Shown: one piece after another, positions 1-13,127 of the stretch
Position numbering within the stretch: position 1 is the first letter of the stretch
Layout: the number at the start of each line of letters is the position of its first letter
DNA from: Balanoglossus misakiensis
Taxonomy: Eukaryota > Hemichordata
DNA: 64,000 nucleotides
Direction: 5' to 3'
NCBI GenBank assembly: GCA_040954595.2
Contig: CM082583.2
Coordinates: 13,206,001-13,270,000 of the forward strand
Position numbers and translations under genes: made by a program
Notes under the pieces: generated by a model
The model's input: the letters and a program-made list of their open reading frames with translations, nothing else
Databases searched by the model: none
What the model was told of the DNA's origin: nothing

Positions 1-3000
1 GAAGAATACGGATGTTGCTCAACAAAGGAATGGGAACGGTCAACTTCCATTCGACGATCCAGATAAACGATCGGAAATGGCATGAAATTTTGCTGAGGAT
101 CGATGAATCCTTCCTCGAAATCAGCATTGACCAAAAACCAGAGATCATGACACTGACTGATGAAGAAGGTGAACTCCTGGAACTGAGCGGACCTTTGTTT
201 GTTGGAGGTGTGGTAGAGCGGGCCAGATCAGTGGCTTCCAGACAAGACTTGGCATCGGTCACGGGCGAAGATGATGGCGGATCTTTCCAAGGTTGCATCC
301 AAGAAATAGAAATTAACTACGTTGCACACAGTCTGGAAGATTCCCGGGTGACCCATCACATCACAGCCGGATGTGTGTGGGAATATCCGTGTACATCGAA
401 ACAGCCTTGTATTCCGGAAGCTGAGTGCACTGAGTCAGGATTTGCCGAGTTCGAGTGTCAATGTAACCTGGAAGTATGCTATAAGCCGACTGAGGACCCA
501 ACTGCTATCATCGAAGATCTAGAGATCAACGTGTCTGAGACAGACACCAAGAAGAAAAACAAGAAAGAAAAGAAGAAAGAAAAGACCAGAGATAGAGAGA
601 AATCCAAAAAGTTCTTGTTGGTAGAACCCCTTGAAGTGATGGAAGGTGGAGAGGCTGTGATTACGTCAGATCAAATCAAGGTCAACGGGGATTTGAGTGA
701 CCTTGGACTGCGAGAGTCTCAGGTCATGTTCCGTGTGACGCGAGATGCAAAGTTCGGAGAGATCATCCACGACGTATTACGCCGGGAAGACAACAGCGAC
801 GTCTTCACACTCCTAGACGTCATCGGTGGCCGGATCATCTATTCCCACGGTGGATCAGAAAACTTCCAGGATAGGTTGACTTTTGAAGTGAATGTTCTGG
901 GAAATGACGGAGAGCTTCCAGAAAGCCTGCAGAAGGACAACAACTTTGTGCTGAGGATTGAGATTACGCCTGTGAATGATCCACCCCAGCTGATACTTCC
1001 AGACGATAGCCTGGTGCAGCTGATTGAGAACACAAAACGTATGATGTCATCTGACATACTGAATGCAGTGGATCCTGACACTGATGCCACTGAGGTAACC
1101 TACTCACTGCTAAACGAAATCTCCAGCATGGGGTATCTAGAGAACACTGATAATCCAGATCATAGTATCTCATCTTTCACCCAAGAAGACGTCAACTTAG
1201 GAAAGATATTTTTTGTCCATGACGGTGCTGAAACAAAGTCCAGGATTGGGCTGCGTGTGTCGGACCCTATTGACCGTAGTGATCCAGTATCATTGAGGGT
1301 AGAAGCAATCCCGCTGCAGTTGACAGTTGCCCAGAATTCAGGGATTAAGGTCAACCTGGAATCGAGCGTCATCATCAAAAGTGACGAATTACAGGTGGTG
1401 ACAAACGCGCCTGGTCAGGACTTGTCCATCAGATTTGATGTCATTCTTCCACCAGAGTTCGGCGAACTGCAGCACATGGATGAACCAGACTGGACACCGG
1501 TGCGAGACGACTTTACTCAGCGACAAATCAATAAAGACAAGATCCGGTATGTTCACTCAGTGACGGGCACCGATGAAATGGAGGACAGTTTCCAGCTGCA
1601 AGCCACCTGCATGGAAGTGAGCACAGACATCTTCAGCGTCCACGTCCAGGTGATGGCGCTGGCCGTCAGGGTTGTCAACAACACCAACCTGATCATGGAC
1701 GTCATCAAAGAGAAGACCATCATACCGGAGCATCTAGGAGCTGTGCTTGTCAACAACATACAGAACAACTACACAATCAGATACACAGTCACGAGAGAAC
1801 CTGATCACGGCCATGTGGTCCGACACGGAGTTGGTCATCTCATGGTTGGTGATCATTTCACGCAGGATGATATCAATGCTGGCAATATCGGCTTCCGAAT
1901 CAAACACCACATCCAAACAGCAGTGAACGACACATTTCAGTTCTACGTCTCCACCCTTGGCTATCAGTCCAGCGCGTTTACATTCGCTGTTTCCTACATA
2001 CCTGATAAACTGAGCACAAGTGTTTTCAATGCTGGAATCACTATCGGTGAAGGCATGAGCCGAATCTTGACTCCAGGGAACCTGAATGTGGAAAATCCTC
2101 TGGCTGACTACTTCCAGTACACAGTCACCGTTGCACCCGAAAACGGGAGTCTCCAATTCCTCGACCAGGATACCATGGAAGTCATCCAATGGAGTGTGAC
2201 GTCATTCACCAGTGAGGATCTGAGGGAGGGGCTGATTCAGTATCAACACGACGATTCTGAGACAATGCAGGATTCCTTCAAGTTCATGGCTGCTGCCATC
2301 ACCAACGAACCAGAGCTGAAGACGTCCAGCGATGCCATTGTTAACGGTATGTTCAACATCACCATCGAGATGAAGAATGACAACAAACCCCAGCGCGTTG
2401 TGGATAAAGTTTTCAAAGTTGTTGAAAATGGGGAAAGGCTCCTAACTGATGCAGACTTGAAGTACACAGATGCTGACATTGACTTTGATGATGATAATCT
2501 GGAATACAGTCGACAGAGAATTGCAAATGGAGAACTAGTAAACATCAATAATGTATCGGTTCCAGTGTATCAGTTTACACAGAAAGACTTGAAGGCTGGC
2601 AATATACTCTTCAAACACAAAGGCTCATCATTCGGCCGCATGGTTTTCTTTGTGTACGACGATAACAGATCAAAGTTCACGTCCGGATTGCTGGAAATTG
2701 AAGCAGCAGAGCCATACATTGAAATCATAGAGAACACCGGCTTGGTGGTGCAGAAGGGAAAAGCAGTCATGGTGTCTGCTGCAAATCTCAGCATAGATAC
2801 GAACCTAAATGCAAAGGATAAAAACATAGAGTTTTTCATCACAGCCTTGCCAGAGCACGGGAAGCTCTTCAAGAAAGGAGAGGGAGGAGACCTGGAAAGT
2901 TTTAATCTGGAAGTGTTGAAGAATGATAGAATTCGTTATCAACATGATGAAAGTGAAAGCATGATGGACAGTTTCAATTTCTCTGTAAGGATCAAAGACT

Positions 3001-6000
3001 TTGAGGTGCAGGGTCATGTGCCCATCAAAATTTTCCTGAAGAGCCACCAGAACCCTCCGGAGATCGGTCAGAATAAAATCCTCGTGGTTACAGAGATGGG
3101 TGCAGGGACCATCAAGAAATCTCACTTGAAGGCCACACACAGAGACAGCAGTCCGACTGATATCGTTTTCCATGTGACGACCCAAGCATTGAACGGCTAT
3201 CTGCGATTGCTCACAAAGGAGAGCGCTGAAAGACTCGGTGGCGGCGAAGAAGACCCGACATCAGATGCCGTGCAAACAACATCAGAGTATGAGGGTAGCG
3301 AGAAAGATTTCAAAGTGGAAGTTGAAACGGAGTTCATTGTGTCGTTCACACAGATGCAGATCAACCAGGGAAGGGTACAGTACGTGGAAATGGCACCAGG
3401 AGAAGTCTCGGATCAGTTCATCTTCGAGGTAACGAACGGTATGACGACGTTGCGAGATCAAGTATTCGAGATCGACATCATACCGGACATTATTCCTCTG
3501 CGTGTCAAGAACATAGAAGTCCGAGAAGGTGGCTCCAAAGCGCTGACTGAGAAGTACATTAAAGTGAACAACAAGCACATCAAGAACACTTTAATTCATT
3601 ACACGATTGTCACTCAGCCCACCAAGGGACAAATTGAACATACACGTACGCCCGGAGAAGCGCTTACGAGTTTTACAACCGAAGATGTGGCAAATGAATT
3701 CATCTACTACGTCCATGATGACAGTGACAGTCTGCACGATCAGTTCACCATACTGGCCAATGCAAGCTCCCAGAAATTCAGTGATAGACATGTCATAAAT
3801 GTGACAATTACACCCATCAATGATGAGCCTCCAGAAATCGTCTCCAACCGCGGAATGGAAGTCTTCACAGATTCAGTCACTCCTGTGAGTTCTTACGACC
3901 TGAGTGCAGCAGATCCCGACACGAAAGATGATGAACTCTACTTCATACTGACTGATCCAACCAATGGCTATATGGCTCTGATCTATGACATCAAAACACC
4001 AATACTGAACTTCACTCAAGCTGACATTGTCAATGAGAGGGTTGTCTTTGTGCATAGTGGTAAGTTTAGGGGTAATATTTTCTGGGGAAATAGATCACTT
4101 TTCACAAGTAAAGACATAGATTTTGATAACTTAAAAACATGGTCAGCAAACCGTTATATGCAAAATGACACGTATTAATGAATCATTCATTAAGCATTTC
4201 CATGATTATTTAATTTGTTATGGCAGTCATTTGTGCTGACAAATCAGTCGCTTTACGTGCTATATTTTGTGGGTATATTAAAACATATTGTCTTTTACAG
4301 GGGCAAGGACTGGCGGTTTCCGATTCCAAGTCAATGATGGAGAAAACTCAGCAAACCGACAGATCTTCAGCATCACTGCAAAACCGCTCGTCGTCTCGGT
4401 GATAACTAATACTGGCATTGATGTGTACCCAGACTCTCTTCAGCCAATCACAGGTGACCACCTGAAAGCAGTGACCAATGAGAAGCCAGCAAAAATGTCC
4501 AATGGAAGCATCATCTTTGTGATTGCTAATAAACCTGCACTTGGCAAGGTGGTGAAAACAATGAACCAGGGCAATACAGCAGAGACCGACCAGTTTGAGG
4601 AAGTAACCACCTTCAGCCAAGAGGAAATCAACAAGGGAACGATCAAATACAAACACGACAAAGAGTTGAGTAAATGGAGTGAGAAAGACGGCTTTATATT
4701 TAGTGTGTACCGATCAGCAGCTAGGAATGTAACAGACCAACAGTTCTTCATCAGGATCTCCTACGGGAATGTGGGTGGAAGCATCAAGAGCCCTCTACTT
4801 GCAAACACTGGTGCCAAAGTCGGCGAGGGTGATTTTGTGGTGATAACCAGTGAAAACCTAGATGCGTCTAACCTGTATGCAAAAGTGGAAGATGATCTTG
4901 ACAACTACATCATCGAGTACAACATCACCCGACTGCCCGCCCACGGTGTCTTGACCATTGACGGGAACAACGTCACCCAGGCGTATGTGACATTCAATCA
5001 AGAAGACCTGGCCAGAGGTGCTGTGAAATACATCCATGATCACTCAGACAGTTTGAAGGACTCCTTCGGGTTTGATGTTGCTCTGGGAAACACAGCCATG
5101 TCATCGGCAGAGAGGGCACAGAGTGGTGATAAAATCGCGGATGATGGCGACAACAATAACATCAATCTGCACGATTCATTCAACTTCACCATTTTACCTG
5201 TGAATGATCAACCTTTCACGCTGTTGACTTTAGCACCCGGCATGGAACTTGTCCAGGGAATCAACAAAATCATCACCAGGGAAAATCTTGAGACGCAGGA
5301 TCCAGACACTCCTCCCGAGGAAATTGTCTATGAAATAATCGATGGTCCGTCCAACGGCCGGATCGCTCTGACATCAGATCACAGTTTGGCGCTAAGAGAG
5401 TTCACTCAGAAACACATCGATGACAAAGTGTTGATTTTCATACACAATGGCAGGAAGGAACCCGGAGCATTCTATTTCAGAGTCTCTGACAGCGTACACA
5501 AAGATGTGTACAAAATGTTCAATCTGAATGTGATCCCTCTGTCATTGACCTTGGTTAACAACACTGGCATAGAGCTTCTGCAAGGTGACCTTTACGCGCC
5601 GATAACCAGGACAAACCTGGCCGCTCGGACCAATGGTCATCGTGGTGGTATCATGTACAACATAACAAGAATGCCAAGCCATGGCATCTTGTTGATCAAT
5701 GAACAACCACTGACATCTTTCTCTCAGTTTGATGTGGACAATGAGTTGCTGGCCTACTTGCAGAACGATAAATCGGCTTCAGAGGACGAGTTTGAGTTTG
5801 TGGTCTACAACTCAGAGAACACCATCCCAGCAAACGTCTTCAAGATGACAGTGCAGGCGATCGTCAAGAAGAAGCACTTCACGCTACGTTCTGGAAACTC
5901 CAACCACCTGACCACCGATGAGTTGGATGCGACCGAACTGGCCAACAGGACCCTGAGCAACCCTACGTTTGAAATTGTGCAGTTCCCACAGTACTGCCAG

Positions 6001-6960
6001 CTGATTGACGCCAGCACGTCTCAACCAATTTATCACTTCACCCAACGTGACCTTCTCAACCGCAATGTTTTGATCTTTGCACAGGTCATCCAGATGGACA
6101 ACAAGACAAGCCACGTGCAAGACTCCATGGTGCTGTCTCTGAGGGCCAACAATGTCCAGCCTGCGCAGGTGGTGTTACTCATTCACATAAAACCAGTGAA
6201 GGCGAAGAAGTTCCCTGTAGAGGAGACAACTGAGGAAATTCCTAATGTGATTGATGATTACGACAGCTACCCAGATAAGGTTGACCCTGATGACACTGAG
6301 CAAGACGACAATCGAGTACATGGGTGGTACGATGATGATTCCTATTCCTCGTACGATGATGTGCAGAAAAAGGCGGTGACTCCCACCACAAGCGGGAACA
6401 ACTCGCTGGGAGGACCCGGATCAAGCTTGGTCGATCCCAATGCAGTATCCGGCAGCCAGTTGGCAGTCATCATTCCCATCATAGTGGTCATCGCATTAGC
6501 TACCGTCGTCGTCATCGTAGTCATCTGGAGAATGAAGCGCAAGGATCAGAAACCGGACCAAGTGGATTCTCCATATCCGGAACCAGATGAACCCCCTCTC
6601 CCAGTCGTTCAACCACAGAGGCCACCAATACCAGGATCTCCCATCGGCGGACCACTGCCACCGCCCCAGCAGGTCGGTTCACCAATCCCGAGTCCCGGAA
6701 TGACGGAGCGCAGCCCACTGGCCCCCCAAGTGACGGTGACTCCGCTGGGAATGGCGCCGGGAATGGAGGATCCGACAGTGGCACCAAACTACCAGAACAT
6801 GGCAGCAGGAGTTGCCGGTCCCTCCGGACAATCCGTGGTGAGCCTGGCATCGAGTGGAAGTGGCGTTATGGTGTACAACATGCAGACAGCTGACCCTGAG
6901 ATGGCCGAACATTGCAGAACCTCCAACCCTACCTTGCAAAAGAACCAGTATTGGGTTTGA
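1..6960 (+). CDS. CSPG4: Chondroitin sulfate proteoglycan 4 (NG2), 5'-truncated by window edge
   Basis: Large single-pass cell-surface proteoglycan core protein. Two coding exons are visible: 1-4059 and 4301-6960 (intron 4060-4300, GT..AG), joining in phase to give about 2235 residues. The 5' exons (signal peptide, first laminin G domain) lie outside the window, so the ATG at 12 is internal. Domains in order: end of a laminin G domain (residues ~1-110, NDRKWHE motif), a Cys-rich EGF-like stretch (~120-160), a Lys-rich linker (~180-200), then 15 CSPG repeats, each recognisable by a motif like FTQxDI..G.I.Y.HD. An acidic Asp/Tyr-rich juxtamembrane segment precedes one transmembrane helix (~2066-2090, VVVIVVIW) and a Pro-rich cytoplasmic tail ending QYWV. 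From memory, human CSPG4 also has 15 CSPG repeats and the same C-terminal PDZ-binding QYWV, so identity is secure. The tail (~145 residues) looks longer than the human one. Confidence 0.95.
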
Positions 6961-9900
6961 GACTGTCAGTCGTCATAGATCCATGATAAGATGATCCCCC
7001 CTTAGACTAAACTGCCAAAAGTGTAGGTCAGTCTGTGGTATAATTTTGCACTTTGACTTTCTAATGGAGCATAGAACTGAAAGATAGAATTGCAGTCATT
7101 TGTGTCTGGTACCTTGCTTAATACAGTAACAATCATGTGATGTTTGGCAATTAGAAGTGTTCAGCCTATCGTAAGGAGAAAAAAAAGATTATCAAGAAAA
7201 TATTTCTCAAAAGTTTCCAGATGAAACCATTTCCAAGAGTAAAAGGGTGGATATAGTATCCTTAAAATAAAAATAAATATTCCATTGGGATTTGATTTTT
7301 CTGTCATTAGTGACTTGAAAGTTTGAGGATTTTTGAAGATTAGTGTTTTCCAGTTCCCATATGGTGCTACACATTATCTATCCTAAAAAATAGATAATTT
7401 TGTCCTTTCAGCATTTTGTACCTTCAGTAGAATCCAGTAGCTGACTTTGGATGTTCAACAGTTGCAATATGCAGTGCCCCCTTTTTGCAAGTGGGTATTA
7501 CACGAAATTTCGATACAAATTTAATACTTTTGCAATTTCAAAGTCCCCAATTCCCGAATAACTGTTCAAAGTTTGCCTCCCCTTTCATACATCTATATGT
7601 ACGGTAGATCATCGTCTCAAGTAGCCTGCGTTCTGGGACTTTACGTGTGTGAACAAAATTATGCACTTTAGTGTGAATTTGTTACTAAGTAGCGTGAAAG
7701 ACAGTGTCTTTTGTGTGTGACATTCTCAGCTCATTCGGAGTCTGTTTTTGAAAATATCGTACTCTTGGATCAGTGGGGTAACATTTCTCTAGCGTTTTTG
7801 AAATTGCAAGTATGAGAAAAAGCGAATCAAAAATGTGATCTTGGCTAGCAGCAAAGTATATGTACAAAACTAAGGAAAATATTGTAAAATGACAGATTTG
7901 ACCATTTTGCTTTTAAAAGAAGCAGAATTTTTATTGTTGATTTGATTTTCCCTGAGGACAGGACTGACAAATCTTGTTTATGTTGAGAAAGAATGGACCT
8001 TTAGAAGGAGAAAAAACCTGCCAATAACTTGTAAGTTTTTTTAAAAAGATAATTTATAATTGTACATTTTACTTTTTTATTGAACTCCTAAATTGGCTTT
8101 GCTGAGAAACCATTTTCCATGATTGTTTGAATGGTACTCGGGTTTTCTTTCATAAATATCTGAAAAAAGGATATTTTTTATTATTAATACCAGACAGAAT
8201 TGAGGTGAGCAACATGTATTGAACCACTGATGCAACTCATAATGTAATCATCAGCAGGAGATGATATGACCAATGATGTCAGTCTGTAGACCATTTTAAG
8301 ATGGAGGAGGAAAGAGAAGGTAAAGATTTGAGATGTCGATTTGAAAATATTGAAAGAAGGAAGAAAGAAAATATTTTACATGCTCGAAGAAAGATGTAAT
8401 ATAATTTGAAGCAAAGCAGAGTGTAGACGTTTACACTTTATGTACTACTGTGATATATAACTCTTGCTAACTGGATATATAACTATTTATAACTATTCAT
8501 TACTATGTAGGTGGTTTAGAGATTAGTTATCATGTATGTCATTACCTAGCAACCAATAGGCAGTCCATATCACTTTTTGAAGTATACTGGCTTACATTGT
8601 GTAGTATTGTGAGGTAAATTCTGTTTGTGACATATTCTGTCGTTTATACTTTGTTGATGTTAACCGACAACCTCTTTCCATATTGTTCACCCGCTGTGTT
8701 TCTGTTATCTTGAAGACATGTTTCTCATTCAGCAGTTTTTTTATTCCTTGGCCTGTGTGAGGTTTTCATTCACCCATGCCTTCCCAGAGTGCAACAGTGC
8801 AGCCGAGTTTGTAGACGACCCATTTGGAATTTTGTCATGTGTGTTTAATTTGCCGAAAAATCCACTTGTTTTTTTCCCTTCAATTTTTGTCGTGTTTCGG
8901 GGCAGTAGAAAGGGCAGTCAATACATGGTGAAAACCAGATGACAGACTTTAACCGAAGGGTAAACTAATGTCCCCTTGAGCAGCTGATGTGGATGTCTGT
9001 CAGTGTAATTTGCATAAATTGAGTCCATGATTTTACCCTCATTGCAAACCACGACCAGTCTGAGCTGTTGTATCCTCAGTCCTGGTAGTGTCTGTACTGA
9101 TGCATTTTGGGACAGTGTGGAGTTTAGAACTGGATCATAACCATGTCAACCGCATGTGATTTTACACACATATCATCCAAGAGGCAGTGGAGGTGACATA
9201 TGCCGGTGTTTTTGCAGTTTGTGAAAATACACAGTTCAGCACTGAAAACAGATCAAAATCTGTCATGTATCCACCATCCAATATAAATGTAGTTATACAC
9301 ACTAAAATTGCACTCACGAAACACACACACGATCACAAAATGTAGATGGATGCACGTTTTCTCAGAAACACGCAGACACAATGTATTTGCAAATTGTGAT
9401 TTAGGCATTAGGCTAAAATAGCACAGACACATACAGATTGAACACACTTTCAAATGCACACGTAGGAAGACAGACAGTCACAAATATACACATGGTTTGA
9501 TAAACGCGCACTCACACCCCTTATTATGATACAATAACGCTGTCTGTTATTTAACCCTTTCACCACCATGGTTCAGTCCAAACCTATTGTTTTCTATGGC
9601 AAGGTTGGACCTCCAAAGATGAAACTGGGGGTGAAAGGGTTCAAGTCACCATACCTGCTGTAGAATGTTGATAATCATTGTAGCTCACGAACTTGACAAT
9701 GCAAGTTTTCTTGACGTCCTTGGTCACATATTTTGTATTTATTGATGTTTACATAACATCGCGTTGTGTTCCTGTATTTACAGTTCTGTTTTTACATTGC
9801 TTGTACCAGTACAACTGTATGATAACCGTAGACATGAAGTCATTTCCTGTTGCCTCAGAGGTGAAATTGATTGAAATTATTGGTAATTGTTAGTGAGATG

Positions 9901-10026
9901 AAGAGAGTGGAGGATGATGGGAAATGACTTCATGTAGAGCAGTGAAGGTTACTCAGTAAAATGATAATTCGTGTCATATTTGTATTAATTGTTATGTATG
10001 TTTACAGTGGTGTATCTTGCAATAAA
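6961..10026 (+). other. Probable CSPG4 3' UTR with poly(A) signal
   Basis: AT-rich DNA with no convincing coding region between the CSPG4 stop codon and a canonical AATAAA at 10021-10026. I infer a 3' UTR of about 3.1 kb. It contains a small inverted-repeat element at 9553-9641. An earlier poly(A) site is possible, since A/T-rich near-matches are frequent; 3' end reads would decide. Confidence 0.5.
9553..9641. mobile_element. MITE-like element with 12-bp terminal inverted repeats
   Basis: An 89-bp segment bounded by AACCCTTTCACC (9553-9564) and its exact reverse complement GGTGAAAGGGTT (9630-9641). The interior has no coding capacity. A diverged relative, sharing the CCCATTGT...GTTGGAC core and a GGGGTGGAAGGGTG-like end, lies in an IQCH intron at about 21400-21476. 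Short, non-coding, with terminal inverted repeats and more than one copy, it fits a miniature inverted-repeat element. I see no clear target-site duplication, so the class is unassigned. Confidence 0.5.
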
Positions 10027-12073
10027 CAATCAATCAAAGCTGAACGTCGCGTATCTTTCTCGATTTTCCCGGGCAAGATGAAAATGAACTATTAGACTTC
10101 ACTTATAGTAATTAATTTTTCTTTAAACATTCGACTATGTATTAAAAACAATGTCAGAAACACTTTGGGTTTTAAAGAACATCCAAAATATTTGGCCACT
10201 ATGTGGCAGAGTAATACAGCGCAAACGTTTCTGTTTAGTTTTCATTACAGCAGGACACAAAACATGAACAAGTTTTTTTTTCCAAGATTTATGACATACA
10301 TGTAGTGGTTTTGTTCGTCCATTCCTATGTGAATGGGATTTACCGGTATTTTTTTTAAAAATTTGAGCACGTGTTGAAAACATGTGGCTCATGAATATAT
10401 CTGTAACAAGACAAATGTGCATAATTTTTATATGAATGCACCTTTTCCACCATGTGTGGGAAAAGATCGCTTTCTAAAGAGCTCAAGCTCAGTCACTGAT
10501 GTCCTTCATAATCTGTAACTTAATTGTTTCATTAGCATATATAGAACTCGAGAAGATCCGACCCATATCAGGCAGCAAACTCCACATTTCAAATCAGCAT
10601 TTCTGTTTGATGACTAACTTTTACGGGTGGACATATCAAATGTCAACTGTTACTAACTTTTGTTACTCAGCTTTATGAACATTATTTTACATCCAGTTAT
10701 TTTTCTTTATTTGTTATTTTCCATATTGATAATATTATATTGTAAAATACATTTTCACATATGGTTTCATACAGTTATATATATATTTTATCCCTTGCAT
10801 GTTCTATTTTGTTGTAATATTATTTTCATAAAAATTATTAAAGTATTATTTCAGTACTATGTACAAACTGTATGTACCTGTGTTTTTCTTTTTTGTTATC
10901 GTTGTTGTTTATTTTTCATTCTTGTTGACTGCATGACAAAAATTTTGCATGACAATTTTGATCTTTTTTTCATTTGCAGAGTTTTAAGTGGCCATGGCAC
11001 AGTATCTCCTGTTGACATTTAATGACAGAAGCTATGAAACAACCTGTTGATGCAATGCATATCAAAGTGACACCCCCAAAAATTGGCACTTTTAATTTGA
11101 CAAAACAAAATACATGTAAAAATGAAATCAGCTGCTTATTAGACATTGATGGAGAGCATACTAGTAAACAGTTGATCAAACAAACAAATAATAAATTGGT
11201 TGTCTGGAGAAATGGACCAGTCCCCTATGATGAACAGAATCATGTATTCTCCCTCATTCTCGCGAGCAAGTCATATGTTATGTCATGTTCTGTTCTTTAC
11301 GAACATGCACCGGTATCGATATTGGGTCATGTACGTCATTGCGCGTATGGTTCCATGACCCATTTCTACCACTCACTTCACTGTAGCAGTAGAGAATGCA
11401 ACCATATTCAAGTTCAAGGTCCCAGTTTGTTATCGCCTTCATTGGTCGAGTGAAAGTGTAAAGATTGACCGTTCTACTGCTATTCCAGTGTTAACCTGAG
11501 GTAGGTACCGTATCTCAACAACCACCAGCAGGGGAGGGTGATACTATTGGATTAATATATAATTGGAGTGCTTGTTACGTATTGACTGGAAAAAAAAACG
11601 AGAACTGCTAATTAAATGCGGGAAGTTGCTGTACACTTCACCAGTGTTTATGAAAACCTTTAAAGTCAGATATGGGTGTTTATTCTCTACACTGTTGACA
11701 AATGTCACCTAGCTCTTAATATCATGTGTGCATGATGAAGAGAATAAAATGCAAAAGTTGAGACTGCGTTGGTTATATAACAAAGAGTTTGGAGTTAGTA
11801 GATTGGACTTTGGAATTTTGTTGATTACCGGTACCGGTAATTAAACTGTGTGCCATGCTGGTTAGAAGTTAGAAGATATCACGGAAGGATCTGACTGATC
11901 GACATTGAGCAGAAACAGCAACCTGACTATAAAGACTGTAGACCATTATTAACGCTCTTCTGTGGGTAACTCCAGTGGATTTATTTCTTTTAAAAAATAA
12001 TGTTTTTTTAAATTCAGGATTGGATGAAGAAGGCAAAGTTTTTGGCGTCAACAACACAGCTCTGTGTCAGAAT
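10027..12073. other. Intergenic DNA between CSPG4 and the TMEM53-like gene
   Basis: Mostly AT-rich (strongly so at 10660-10960). An open frame at 11022-11453 (143 codons) matches no family I know and is probably chance. The promoter and any untranslated exon of the downstream gene should lie at about 11450-12073. The segment 12018-12073 is open in the same frame as the chosen start codon, so a longer N terminus cannot be excluded. Confidence 0.4.
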
Positions 12074-13127
12074 ATGTCATATCAAAGAGTGACCGTGTTT
12101 GGATGTGCAGAACTGAAAACCTTGACAAAGGGTAAGCGAAGCATCCAGGGTTAGGGATAAAGTAGAGGCTGTAATGCATTGTGGATAATTGCCAAGGTGG
12201 TGGTGGTGTGTGCGTGTGTGTGTGTGGGAAGGTATTTACATGATCCCTTTGATATGAAAGCCTGTGCGTTTTGTAAGGCTAATAAAAAAATAATCTTATC
12301 TCGTGCTCCTGAATTTAGTTTCTCGTGAACAGTAGCTTTTTCTAAAAGTTACGAGTTTGCAATTGTTTGTCATTTCAGTCACACCAGACCAAGTGAAAAA
12401 GAGACCTTTAGTAATAATACTTGGATGGCTTGGAGCAACACGCAAAGCACTGGAGAAATTCCATCCATTTTACAGTCAGAGAAACTGTGACATTTTAACA
12501 ATACAACCAACAGCATCTCAGTTCTTGTGGCCTCCCAAGGCCAGCCACTTCACCTTGGAATTATTGGAGTACCTAAACAAGAATCATTCCAACCGACCAA
12601 TCATGATCCACGGGTTTTCTATTGGCTGCTATGTGTATTCCATGATGCTTATACACCTGGCCAGGTCCTCGCAATATGCAAATATCAGAGGTCAGATTCG
12701 GGGTCAGGTGTACGACAGTTTAACAATTGGTGGCCTTAAGCAGATGGCCATCGGAGTCTCCAAATCTGTGCACAGCAATGCCATGGTGAGGGCACTAATA
12801 CAGCAGACGCTGATGGCATATTTCTGGTTGACACGGAGTGTCACAGTACGAAACTACGACATAGGAATTGACATGTTCAAGAATTCTCCTGTGAAAGCAC
12901 CAGGCCAGTTCTTCTACAGTCTCTGCGATCCGCTGTGCGATCCACAAGCGATGAAGTTGGCCATGGAAGAGCTGGAAAGAAACGGTGTGGAAGTCTCCGC
13001 GAAGTCTTGGCCGGATTCTGGTCATACAATGCTGTTCCGGGATCACCCATCGGAATACACAGAAATTTTAAATCACTTCCTGGATGGGTTGAATCTGGGC
13101 AGTAGAAATGTCGACTCAAAACTTTGA
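12074..13127 (+). CDS. TMEM53/DUF829-family alpha/beta hydrolase-like protein
   Basis: Two exons, 12074-12131 and 12379-13127 (GTAAGC donor, TTTCAG acceptor), join in phase to encode 268 residues. The protein has the DUF829/TMEM53 layout: a beta strand ending in an LGW motif near residue 35, a nucleophile elbow HGFSIG with Ser near residue 100, an acidic candidate in the CDPLCDPQ stretch (~197) and a late His in SGHTMLF (~231). An intact Ser-Asp-His set suggests a working hydrolase fold. Vertebrate TMEM53 is a nuclear-envelope protein; here I see only a weakly hydrophobic stretch (~150-170) and no convincing membrane helix, so location is open. The start MSYQRVTVFG is the first in-frame ATG after an open upstream stretch. 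A possible poly(A) signal (AATAAA) is at 13871. Family call firm, orthology to TMEM53 itself less so. Confidence 0.85.

Noticed and set aside
1734-2189. 151-codon minus-strand frame inside CSPG4
   Set aside because: Shadow of the conserved CSPG4 reading frame.
11022-11453. 143-codon open frame as a gene
   Set aside because: No recognisable domain, unusual composition and no supporting splice or promoter signals; possibly 5' UTR of the TMEM53-like gene.
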